From Cunninghamia lanceolata (lineage: Eukaryota > Streptophyta > Pinopsida > Cupressales > Cupressaceae), in assembly GCA_027924645.1 (NCBI GenBank), contig BSBN01001482.1, positions 12,418,001-12,482,000 on the forward strand: a stretch of DNA of 64,000 bases, read 5' to 3'. The notes below the pieces were generated by a model. It was not told the origin of the DNA. It did no database searches and saw nothing but the letters and a program-made list of their open reading frames with translations. Position 1 is the stretch's first letter. Each line of letters opens with the position of its first letter. Below, piece after piece: positions 54,670 to 64,000 of this stretch. The translations under genes and the position numbers were made by a program.

Positions 54670-57456
54670 CAAAGCTTAAGACGTGGAAATTGTTGCTGAA
54701 TCTAAAGGAGTGGTTCCCATGTAGCATCCTCTGGTTGCATTCTGTGCCACTAAATTAATACCTCTGTGATGGCTTGAGAGCGACGCTGACGAGTGTGCCT
54801 ATCGAGGATGCTCCAAAATGATGGATCCTTCATTATCCAGTTCTGGTAGAATAGTTTGTGCTCTGATGTTGGTGCCAAGAACTTTCTTTAGACAAGAGAC
54901 ATGAAATATTGGATGAACGCGAGAAGGAGGAAGCTCCAATTTATAAGCAACTGACCTAATCTTCTGAAGAACCTTATATGGCCCATAGAACTTTGGAGCC
55001 AGCTTATGACACCCTTTGAGTTTTAGGGAGGATTGCTTGTATGGCTGTAGACAAAGAAAAACCATATCACCTACTTGAAAAGTGCACTCAGAACAGTGTT
55101 GGTTGGCTTGTTGTTTCATTCGATTTCTTGCCATGTGAAGATTGTTCTGCAAAATGTGAAGAATCTAATCTCAAGTTTAGAGAACCATGTCAACTGCCTG
55201 AACAAGTGAACTGCTGGGGGTGTATGGAAGGAGCACTAGCAGTGCCTAACCATAGACTACTTCATATGGAGTCATTTTAGAGGCAGTGTGGTAGGAGGTA
55301 TTGTACCACCATTCAGCGAGAGGGAGCCACTTTGCCCACTGATGCTATTGTTCTGAGGTGAAACAACAAAGATAAGTTTCCAAACATTTGTTGATAACTT
55401 CAGTCTGACCATCTGTTTGTGGGTGATACCCTGAACTCATGTTCAGTTTAGTGCCATTGTGGCAAAATAGTTCTATCCAAAAATGACTGGTGAAAGTTGC
55501 ATCATGATTTGAGACAATGGAAGAAGGGATTCTATGAAGATGGAAGATCCAGTCCATGAAAATTTGTGCGACTGAGGAGGCGGTATAGGGATGGCTGAGG
55601 GCACAAAAATGACTATATTTGGAGAGGCGATCAACCACAACCAAGATCACTATCTTCCATCCAGTTTTAGGGAGCCCCTCAATGAAATCCATAGAAACAT
55701 CTATCCAAATCTGTGTAGGGATGGGCAAGGGTTTGAGCAATCCAGGAAGGAGTGTCATTTCACCCTTGTTGTGCTGGTAGGTATCACATTCAGCCACCAT
55801 ATGTTGAATTTCCCTTTTCATTCCCTTCCAAAAGAAGTTACGCCATGCCTGCTCATAAGTTTTGAGGAACCCAGAGTGCCCTGCCGATGGAGAAGCATGG
55901 AGTTCATAGAAGACAACATGTTGAAGATCTGTGCTCTACGGAAGCACCAGATGACCCTTGTATCTCAGAGAAGCACCATCCCAAGAGTAATGCGGTATAA
56001 TAGAAGGGTTATTAGCCAATTGTTGGATGATTTGAGATAATGAAGAGTCATTGACATAGCCCTGTTGGACAGATTCCAACCAATTTGGAACAGGCATAGA
56101 AATAGCTAAAAGAGAAGCTTGGTCATCAAATGTGCGAGAAAGAGCATCCACCACAATATTGTCCTTATCCTTCTTGTAAGTGATCTCATAGTCATAACCC
56201 ATGAGTTTTCTAACCCATTTCTGTTGTGCTAGGGAGGAGACCCATTGTTCCAGGAAATATTTCAGACTCTAGTGATCATTCTTGATGCAGAAATATTTCC
56301 CTAATAGGTATGGCTGCCACTTCTGTATTGCATGCAAAATAGCCATCATTTCCTTCTCATATGTAGAGACTACTAAATTCTCACCTGAAAGGGCTTTGCT
56401 GGTGAACGCAATGGGATGTTCATCTTGAAGGAGAACAACACCAAGTCCATTGCCGCAAGCATCACTCTTAATAGTGAAGGTCTTGGAAAAATCTGACATA
56501 GCTAGAACAGGTGTAGTACACATAACTTGTTTTAGTTTTTCAAATGCACACTCAGCAGCATGTGTCCATGTAAAAGTATCATTTTTCAACAAATATATTA
56601 ATGGAGATGTAATCTTCTCATAATCCTTGACAAACTTGCGGTAGTAGCCAGTCAGTCCCAAAAAACCACGGAGGCTCTTGAGTGTTTGAGGATGAGGCCA
56701 ATTTTTCGTGGCATCTATTTTGGCAGGTTCCACTCGAACCCCTTGGGCTGAAACAATATGCCCGAGATACTCCACTTCCTCCTACCCAGAAACACATTTA
56801 GACTGTTTTGCACAGAGATGATGATCAGAGAGAAGTTGTAGTACAAGATCCTGATGCTGAAGATGCTCAGCCCATGTTTTACTATAGATGAGGATATCAT
56901 CAAAGAAGACCAGAATGAATTTTCGTAAGTAGTGCTGAAATAATTTATTCATCAATGCCTAGAATGTGGAAGGAGCATTAGTGAGGCCAAAGGGCATGAC
57001 CAAAAACTCATAGTGGCCATCATGTGTGCAGAAATCCATTTTAGGGATATCATCCTCATGAAGCCGAATTTGGTGATACCCAGAACGAAGATCTAACTTG
57101 GAGAAAAAATGAGTGCCATGAAGGTCATCAAGAAGCACATCAACAACAGGAATTACAAACTTATCCTTGATTTTGATGTGATTAAGTGCTCAGAAGTCAA
57201 TGCAGAGGCTCCATGACCCATCTTTTTTTTGGACAAGAAGAACTGGTGAAGAAAAGGAACTGGCACTAGGGCGAATAATACCTTGCTTCAGTAAGTCATG
57301 AACAAGCATCTCAATGTTTGTCTTTTGATGAAATGGGTAGCGGTAGGGCCTGATGTTGGGAGGAATGCTTCTAAGAAGGAGCTGAATATAATGGTCCTCT
57401 AGTCGTGAAGGTGGCAATCCCACTAGTTTAGAAAAGACACATGCATATCTATCCAA
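54670..57456 (-). pseudogene. pol: Gypsy Pol: RT, RNase H, integrase, chromodomain
   Basis: [51 protein letters not shown] and FFDDILIYS (active site) between 57330 and 56880, then VEYLGHIVS and LRGFLGLTGYYRKFV. RNase H: TIKSDACGNGLGVVLLQ and YEKEMMAIL. Integrase: the HHCC region (GHSGFLKTYEQAW... CDTYQ) near 55790-55870, Asp in SMDFIEGLP, a degraded second site (SNHDATFTS, where SDRD is usual) and Glu in PQTDGQTEV. The C-terminal GPYKVLQKI and [10 protein letters not shown] are usual for chromoviruses. A shifted frame ends with QAITEVLI*WHRMQPEDATW, a chromodomain that would guide integration to marked histones. At least six stops occur. Confidence 0.93.
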
Positions 57457-58944
57457 AATTCATTGTAGATTCGAAGGAGTAGTGGAGACTGCAGATGGTT
57501 GTATCTAAATGGAATCGAGCTAAGTGATGACTCCATGTGAATTCTTCTTAAGGTGATTTTCCATGCGATGTGAATTGATGCGCTAAGAGACCCTGGTTGT
57601 AAGCCCTCCAATGTGTGTTTTTGCCCATTGTCTGAAAACTCCATCCAAAGTTCAGCAAAATCCCATAAGATGGGTCCAAGAGTGTGTAACCATCGAGTGC
57701 CCAAAACCACATCACATCCGCCTAAGGGCAAGGCAAACATGTCAGAGCACACGTTATAATCTCCAATAGAGATACGCACATTGCGACACTTCCCTTTGCA
57801 AGGTAATGTGCCCCCATTGGCAATCATGACTTCAAAGCTGGAGTAAGGATGGACAAAACAATTAGTCTGTTTGGTGATCTGAGGGTCAATGAAGTTATGA
57901 GTGCTACCAGAATCAATGAGTATTGTAAGAGGGAGCTTCTTGAAGTAACCTTTGACCCGCATGGTTTGTGGGGTGGTGACTCCTGCTAAAGCATGGAGAG
58001 AGATCTCTGGGTGGGCTTCCTGAGAAGGAGGATCAACAGGTGGTTGTTGAATGTTGACCTGATCATCTACTGTATCTTGAGCATCTTCAGAAACTTCAAT
58101 TGCAGGTGGAGAATCCACATCCAAGAGATAGAGCATTTGCTCAACACATCTATGTCCTTGAGTGAATTTCTCATCACAATTATAACAAAGCCCTTTTTCT
58201 CTGCGTGCCCTCATCTCTGCTTTAGACAAATGCTTGATAGGAGTTGTTCTAGGAGCTGGCGTGATTGGAGGTCTTTGGGAAACCATATTTTTGAATGGAA
58301 CAAAAGTGGATTTCGAGCATTGTTGAGCTGTGATCTTGTCCTCCGCCAACTTAGCCAACCCTAGGGCTTCCATCATTGTGCTAGGACGAAACATTTTAAC
58401 CTTAGATCGGATTGCATCCTTTAGACCACTGACAAAACAACTCCTGAAGAATTCATCAGACAATCCCTCTGTGTGATTGGCTAGTTTCTCAAATTCTGTC
58501 TGATATTCTCTCACAGTGCCAGTTTGGCGAAGTTTAGTGAGTGCTCCTGTGAAGTCATCAAAAGCACTAGGGCCAAATCGTTGTAAAATGAGTTTGCAAA
58601 ATCTATCTATTTTGGCTCTTCATAAGCCTTGATGTACCAATAGAACCATTGAAGGGCTTCATGTTCCAAATGAAAGGATGCAAGTGGGACTTTGTTGACA
58701 TCAAAAGTATTATGCAAACTAAAATATTGTTCTGCCTAGTATATCCATCAAGTTGGATCATCACCGTTGAAGCAAGGAAAATCAAGCTTCGGCCCATGAA
58801 AATTGCTGGAAGAAGAGAATCGAATGTCTGTAGAAGACTCTGGCTGCCGTCTATTGTTCATGGCTAAATGCTAAAGATTAAGGCCGAGAATTTTTCATCT
58901 AGATCTTGGAGTTTGGTCTTGAGGGCTGCAAGTTCATCCTCCAT
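57423..58944 (-). pseudogene. gag: Gypsy Gag-protease
   Basis: The start is MEDELAALKTKLQDLDEKFS at 58944, with a TAG just before a second ATG at 58861, so a frameshift separates the first 27 codons. Capsid motifs (EQYFSLHNTFDVNKVPLASF, EALQWFYWY) are followed by a stop, then an open frame from 58514. A knuckle, CYNCDEKFTQGHRC, precedes an Asp-rich linker. The protease is ILIDSGSTHNFID, then CDVVLGTRWL. Both active-site Asp and Gly are kept. Confidence 0.9.
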
Positions 58945-59763
58945 GTTTTTTGCTCCTGCATGGGTGAAAGAATGGAAAAATTTATCCAAGAGGGACAAAG
59001 GAGCAGAAATAGGAAATGAACACTGTGGCAAAATTTGAAGGCGATTGGGTGAGAATCGAAGAAGTTATGGCAAACCCTAAAAATAGACAAATGTGGGATT
59101 TCTGGCTTTGATAAGTGGAATTTGGGATAGGGTCCTCAAGGAAGGAAATGCAGAATGGAATTTCAGGGGTTCCAATGAATTTTCAGAGGAAACAGAGCTA
59201 AAGCAAGGAAGATATGGTGAAAAAATAGAAAATTCTTTACTTTTTTTTTCTAGAAATGATCTGCAATGGCTCTGGACAGATGCAATCTATGATTTATCAG
59301 CTGGCAATAGATATGGACCCTAGGAAAGTTTAGCTTCTTAAAGGTTTAGGGGATTCACTCAGCTACCAATGTTGTCTAATGACTTGCATATTGGGGTAGT
59401 ACCCCTCACTCCATGGCTTAGGTAAAACTGATAACTGCTTTGCCACAAACGATAGCTCTTAGTTTACCTCACGGATGGGAACTAGTCAATTAGGTAGGGG
59501 TCGTTGCCCTTTTCACTGGCAAGTCCCCTCAATGGGCTAGCTACTTCAAGGTTCCTATAGTACTCCTCACAATGAGTTTTAAGGCTATGCCCAGGCACTT
59601 CCCACAGTTAAGTGGATAGGGATTATTCCCTGATCTGAACCTGCAATTGAAATGAACAATACAGATGTAGAGAAAAAAAAATGACTACAATAATCACAGC
59701 GCCTGGAGGCCCTTGCGAAAAAAAAATCAGCAAAATTTCCAACCAGCGAGCCCAAGAAAGTGC
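58945..59763 (-). other. 5' leader of the Gypsy element
   Basis: About 0.8 kb between PBS and gag, with no ORF supported on either strand. Confidence 0.55.
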
Positions 59764-59775
59764 TCTGATACCAAA
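59764..59775 (-). promoter_or_regulatory. Primer binding site of the Gypsy element
   Basis: The minus strand reads tttggtatcaga followed by gc, adjoining the LTR. Confidence 0.88.
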
Positions 59776-60085
59776 TGAAAGGAACCTCCTCTAACAATAT
59801 AATGAAAAATGCACGAAATAATAGAAAGCAAAACATAGAAGGAATTTATTGATCGCAGGCCACTTCGAGGGGGCAACCTCCTTTGAGCAAGCTCAATACA
59901 ATAAACTCGTGGATGCCTTCATTGGCCTCAACACATACCTATATACTAAGTCTAATCTAAACAACTATTACTCCCCATGAATGTGGGATAATACAATATA
60001 CTCACGGGACGACTTACAAAGCATATGCATCCAACAACAATATACTAACAAAGTAAAGAGAAGGGCTAAACACGGGTTCCTAACA
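59776..60085 (-). repeat. 5' LTR of the Gypsy element
   Basis: 310 bp. It pairs with the LTR at 54329. Confidence 0.95.
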
Positions 60086-60454
60086 AGTGGTTCTGAAGGT
60101 ATGTTAAAAGGTCCATAATGAATGTTATCCATGATTTTGAAAGTCTCATATGGTCGTCATTGGAAGTTTTGGTATGATAATTGAACTGGTCAAGTGTGTA
60201 CTTAAGGGATAAGCTGACAGGCAAGTTAGATCTATATGCGGTGAGAATATATTGTTTGAAGAATTAATCCAAGTGGTTGAATGATTGATGCCAACCTATA
60301 TGAAGACTATTGTATGTTTGTTTGGGTCCACATTCATGTTTGTGCATAAGATCAAGCTGACAAGGTATAACACTTGTATATACATTTCATGTATGGCTTG
60401 CTGACCTAATTGTGAGATGAATCTTGTTGTGGATATATATATATATATACACAA

Positions 60455-61058
60455 TGGATTTCAGTGTTGGAGGGATGAATATGTGTGAATAGTGTACAAA
60501 TTCGATATGTGCATGATCTAAGGCAGTTTGCAGAGCAGAAAACGATAGTAAGGGTAGAAAAGCAGAGCATATGTGAAGCAGAGCAAAAAAAGTAGAATAG
60601 ACATTATGAAGACATTTGAGTCTGTAGACTGAGCTGGAAATGGAACTGCACCTCCATTTCCAACTAAGTATATAGACTCAAATGTCTTCATAATGTCTAT
60701 TCTACTTTTTTTGCTCTGCTTCACATATGCTCTGCTTTTCTACCCTTACTATCTTTTTCTCTGCAAACTATCTTAGATCATGCACATATCGAATTCGTAC
60801 ACTATTCACACATATTCATCCCTCCAACATTGAAATCCATCGATATATATGAATATCGATGGATTTCAGTGTTGGAGGGATGAATATGTGTGAATAGTGT
60901 ACGAATTCGATATGTGCATGATCTAAGACAGTTTGCAAAGAAAAAAAAGATAGTAAGGGTAGAAAAGCAGAGCATATGTGAAGCATAGCAGAAAAAGCAG
61001 AATAGACATTATGAAGACATTTGAGTCTATATACTGCGCTAGAAATGGAACTGCACCT
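60455..61058. repeat. Inverted triplication: three ~190-200-bp arms (direct-inverted-direct)
   Basis: Arm 1 is 60455-60643, arm 2 (inverted) 60654-60846, arm 3 (direct) 60853-61048. The loops are 10 bp (aactgcacct) and 6 bp (atatga). The loop-1 sequence aactgcacct also follows arm 3, showing that arm 3 joins the normal LTR sequence. The arms differ at few positions, so a folded transcript would be a long, nearly perfect hairpin. Confidence 0.96.
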
Positions 61059-61443
61059 CAATGTTCTGTAGTTGCATTTATAACAGTCATCTCTTGGCAG
61101 TGAGCCAATCATTCTTCTATCTTCTTGGCAATGATCCCTTTTGTAGTAAGCACTTCTTGGACAGTGAGTCCTTAGGCAGTGAGCCCTAAGGTAGTGAGCC
61201 TTCATGTAATTTGATATTATTATCATAATATATTATGAGCTAACACTCATCGTGGTTTTTCCCTTTTTGGGTTTTCCATGTAAAAAGTTTTTGGTCTATG
61301 TGTTATGACTTTATGGTTGTTGTTCTTATGTTTATTCTACTTTCATGTTATTAAATTTGGTAATTAGATTATAGATCATGTGAAGAAGTGGTTTTGTAGA
61401 ATACTGATTCACCCCCCTCTCAGTATTCATTCTGCTCAACAAT

Positions 61444-61455
61444 TGGTATCAGAGC
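61444..61455 (+). promoter_or_regulatory. Primer binding site of copia-4
   Basis: tggtatcagagc, two bases after the LTR end. Confidence 0.94.
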
Positions 61456-61509
61456 AAGGTTCCTTGGAAGAAGCTTAACAACTTGAGGAAGATCTGGAAA
61501 GGTGAACAC

Positions 61510-62635
61510 ATGGTCGCAAGAAGATATCCTGCTTCTTTAGAAACAAGTTATCCAGGTAGCATTGATGAACAACTACAAGCTGCTCTTGATGATCTTGACA
61601 AGTCTGAGGCAGAAATCAAAGATTTGGTGGAAAATATCAAAGAAGATGATTGTATTCTGAAACTAAAGAAGCAAGTCAACAAGTCTCAGGATAGAAGGAA
61701 AGAGCTAAATGAACAATTAAAAACAACAAATGAATCCATATATAGTCTATCTATGCTAGTTGAAGAAAAAACAAAGGTCGAAGAACATTTGAATTAGGTT
61801 TTAAAGAATAAGTCTGAAGAATGTGAAAAACTAGGAAAAGAGGTGTTACATTTGAAATATGATCTGGAAACAACAAATAGCTATAAAGAAAAATTCAAAA
61901 TAAGCTCTGCAAAGCTTGAGGAATTGATTGAAAGTTAGAAGAGTCCAGATGACAAGCAAGGCTTGGGATTTGAAAAAGGAGAAAGTCCAAAATTAGGCCA
62001 AGCAAACACTGCGTTTAAACAAAACAAAGGCAACCAGTTCCAGAATCGGAGAAGAAGACATAGAAGACCTTCGGTTAGATAGCCAAATGCTCAAAGGTAC
62101 TCATCTTTCAATGGCCATTGTTTTAATTGCAATAAGTTTGGTCATAAGGCTACTTAGTGTAGGAGAGAATGAATCAAAATACTCCATCATTCTCTGGTCA
62201 ATATTTCAATTACAAGAAAATTGGTCATAAATCAAATGAATGCAGAACCCTGGTAAGGAATGGTTTTAACAATACAAGAAATACTAAGTTTTTCAATGGA
62301 AAGTGCTTTGCATGCAATAGATTTGGGCATATGGCTAACCAATGCAGATCAAGGATAAATCCATTCAATGGAAGGAGTTAAGGACAGAGGAATATTGTGT
62401 GTTATAACTGCAATAGACTTGGACATATTGCAAAATTCTGTAGAACCAAAAATATGAAAAAGAATTACTCTCCAAAAAGGAAAAATACAGAATAAAGGAA
62501 TGATAAGGGAAAGGAAAAGGTTGATCTGGTTGAAACTAAGAAAGAGATAGGAACATTTTGGATAAAGAAAGATGTGATTGAAGTCAAGGATGAATCCACA
62601 CCAGCCTCTGGTGCTAATACTTCCTTTGGGAAGTA
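61510..62635 (+). pseudogene. Copia-4 ORF1: coiled-coil / four zinc-knuckle protein
   Basis: ATG at 61510 (MVARRYPASLETSYPG) leads into a heptad-like region (LQAALDDLDKSEAEIKDLVE, KEKFKISSAKLEELIE) closely matching copia-3. Stops occur at 61795-61797, after LIES (~61936) and at 62080-62082 (SVR*PNAQ). Then come knuckles CFNCNKFGHKAT*C, a decayed second (YFNYKKIGHKSNEC), CFACNRFGHMANQC (intact) and CYNCNRLGHIAKFC (intact). A stop at 62493-62495 matches the copia-3 stop position. In-frame similarity continues to the stop near 62635. The intact knuckles 3 and 4 show what copia-3 has lost. Confidence 0.82.
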
Positions 62636-63083
62636 AATTGGGAGCTCTGGCTCAGGGGGCGCTGCATTGAAGATCCTAATCCCCTAGCTGAATAGTTAGT
62701 GCTAGAATTTGGCACGAAGATATGATGAAAAGCTTCATATAACAAATATTTGGAAAGTATTTTTGGAAGAAAAGGATCAAATACAGAACAATGCGGAGCA
62801 ATCAGGATCGACTGTGCTTGACAGAGTAGTGTTTGATAGCTCTTTGAAAGATAGCATTTATGACGATTAGGTTTTGGCAAGCGAGGGTTAAAAGGGTTGT
62901 ATCTGAGGGAAAAATCACTTTGTATTCAAGCTCTCAAGTGTCTAAGGTGAATTGAAGCAAAATTCCAAGTGACTATTGTAATTTCCAAAGTAATTCAAGG
63001 TAAGATCAAGCAAAACCCTAAATCGACAAAAGAGGTTTCAAAATTTGAAACCCTATTGAGAATTTACTTGAATCTTTGCAAAA
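62636..63083 (+). other. ORF1-ORF2 spacer of copia-4
   Basis: No ORF. It opens with the same GSSGSGGA-coding phrase as copia-3. Confidence 0.5.
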
Positions 63084-64000
63084 ATGGCAACACCACAAGT
63101 GATTGATATAATGGAGAGAGCTTGACCAAAATTCAAGAAGCATCCATTCAAATCAATAGAGGTCAATTCAAATGGTGCATTTTCAGAGATTCCATTTGGT
63201 GTGATACACGTGGAAGATGTTAGGGCTTATATTCATGTTGCCCTAGAGGAACACAGAGATAGTCAACTCACATACCTATATCTAAAACATCTAAGTGGTG
63301 ATGTATTTGACCTGAAAGAAGAATACAAGGCATTGGAGGAGAAGAAACTCATTCAGTATATATATTTTCTAGTTTTTGTAGAAGATGAATGGGTCTGGTA
63401 TGTCTTAAGCTAAATTCATGATGAGTTTATGTGGCTTAACTCTACATTCAAGATCACCAAAGATGCCATAAGGGTAGTCATAGGATTAAACTCTACCAGT
63501 ATAGTGCCTATATTAAAGGCTGTAAAAAATGATACAGTGATGAAAGCCATTGGAGCAAAATTTGATAAAAGGGCATTGACAATCAATGATATTAAAGATC
63601 ATGCAGTTAGGTTTGCATCCATGGTGATCAGCTACAAGGTCTACTTCACAAACCGTGAGAACTTTATCTCCAGTACCACCATATATACTGCCTATCAAAT
63701 GGTTAAGAAAAATGCAGAGTATGACCTGTGTGAACTACTCTGACAATAGTTAATTGAGAACCTGAAGAAGATAAAAGAGATCAAATATCCCTTCAAGTTT
63801 GGTACGTTAATTACGTGTTTGTTCTTCTACTTTATGCAAGAGTTACCAAGCATGAAGAATGTATTTTGGATTAGAGACAAACCTGTTGCAATACAAATTA
63901 GAAATCATATGAGTAGCATAGGAAATATTGATGCACAAAATTCAGCCCTATGGGGTTATTTCAAACACTTCCAAAAGGTAATGCAATCTAGGGAAAGGAT
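63084..64000 (+). pseudogene. Copia-4 ORF2, N-terminal part (runs off the window)
   Basis: The start MATPQVIDIMERA then PKFKKHPFKSIEV aligns with copia-3. Shared blocks are FKITKDAIRVV, KFDKRALTINDI, RFASMVISYKVYF, YDLCELL and KFGTLITCLFFYFMQELP. Stops occur near 63123 (TGA), 63411-63413, 63741-63743 and 63747-63749. Codon differences from copia-3 include many silent third-position changes, which suggests that both descend from a translated gene. The function is unknown. Confidence 0.78.

Larger units (their letters stand above)
54329..60085 (-). mobile_element. Gypsy chromovirus (short LTRs, chromodomain), decayed
   Basis: This minus-strand element is 5757 bp. LTRs of 312 and 310 bp begin TGARAGGAACCTC and end gttcctaaca on the plus strand. 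The target duplication is agtag/agtgg (54324-54328, 60086-60090). The order is gag, protease, RT, RNase H, integrase, chromodomain. The short LTRs, total size and chromodomain are compatible with the Reina-type chromoviruses; I infer that lineage and have not tested it. Stops and frameshifts occur in every domain. Confidence 0.94.
53762..61441 (+). repeat. 5' LTR of copia-4, interrupted by Gypsy and containing an inverted triplication
   Basis: Without the insert and one target duplication the LTR is about 1.92 kb. The conserved arm ttgtcattgatggcaac is at 53799-53815. ggcagtgagcc-type repeats are at 61095-61200 and the cgtggtttttccctttttgg block at ~61252. Confidence 0.85.
53762..64000 (+). 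mobile_element. Copia-4: second member of the coiled-coil/CCHC + ORF2 family (5' part)
   Basis: The 5' LTR starts at 53762 (TGTTGGTAAGAGACACTGC, close to copia-3's TGTTGGCAAGAGACACTGC) and ends at 61441, with a 5.76-kb Gypsy element inside it. After the PBS come ORF1 and the start of ORF2, colinear with copia-3. The window ends within ORF2. No pol gene is seen in the ~2.5 kb available. Confidence 0.88.

Noticed and set aside
60455..60846. Inverted repeat as a pair of TIRs of a DNA transposon
   Set aside because: There are three arms with tiny loops and nothing between them, which is a triplication and not element termini.
1..64000. tRNA, rRNA, riboswitch and plastid/mitochondrial insertions
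   Set aside because: I looked for cloverleaf-like and organelle gene sequence and saw none; the tRNA-like words present are retrotransposon primer binding sites.

Overview
This is nuclear DNA from a land plant with a large, transposon-filled genome, possibly a gymnosperm, although nothing in the window fixes the species. The evidence is AT-rich sequence with no operons or bacterial signals, many LTR retrotransposons primed by initiator tRNA-Met (TGGTATCAGAGC-type PBS), plant L1-type LINEs, and one CpG-rich gene-like island. Almost everything is transposon sequence in layers. I named the elements by order and used paired LTRs, target-site duplications (TSDs), PBS and PPT to fix their ends.

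Layout: 1-1219 and 8375-~10639 are the 3' part of an old LTR element, split by copia-1 (minus strand, 1220-8374). Copia-2 (plus, 11177-19401, perfect TSD cattc) is a decayed SIRE-like Copia with a gag-pol remnant; its 3' LTR carries a 966-bp LTR-like insert with a 41-bp palindromic satellite. 19407-27562 holds an orphan PBS, a LINE-1 remnant split by a ~1-kb TIR element, and plain AT-rich DNA. LINE-2 (27580-41872, 17-bp TSDs) is interrupted by a solo LTR (29062-30473, TSD aatac) and by copia-3 (30689-38761, TSD gaaac). 42586-43050 (minus) encodes the only credible host gene, a small membrane protein of a plant type, with a 55-bp satellite upstream. 43933-49723 (TSD ctatc) is a non-autonomous Gypsy-type element with one intact 714-codon Gag-protease ORF. 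51041 to the window end is a three-layer nest: copia-5 is interrupted by copia-4 (from 53762), whose 5' LTR is interrupted by a chromodomain Gypsy element (54329-60085).

The most interesting material is copia-3 and copia-4. They share LTR ends, PBS and (copia-3) PPT style with the SIRE-like Copia elements, but carry no recognisable protease, integrase or reverse transcriptase. Instead they encode a long coiled-coil protein with four zinc knuckles, followed by a second long ORF of about 1,100 codons that I cannot assign to a family. Both copies align codon by codon and share stop codons at the same places. A relic of the coiled-coil/zinc-knuckle gene also sits inside copia-1. This looks like a distinct retroelement family that depends on Copia enzymes supplied in trans.

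Other striking structures are an inverted triplication (three arms of ~190 bp) in the copia-4 LTR, a conserved nest of inverted repeats around the polypurine tracts of three Copia-type elements, and a 608-bp tandem duplication spanning a LINE/LTR junction. Identities and family calls come from reading the sequence; no database search was run.
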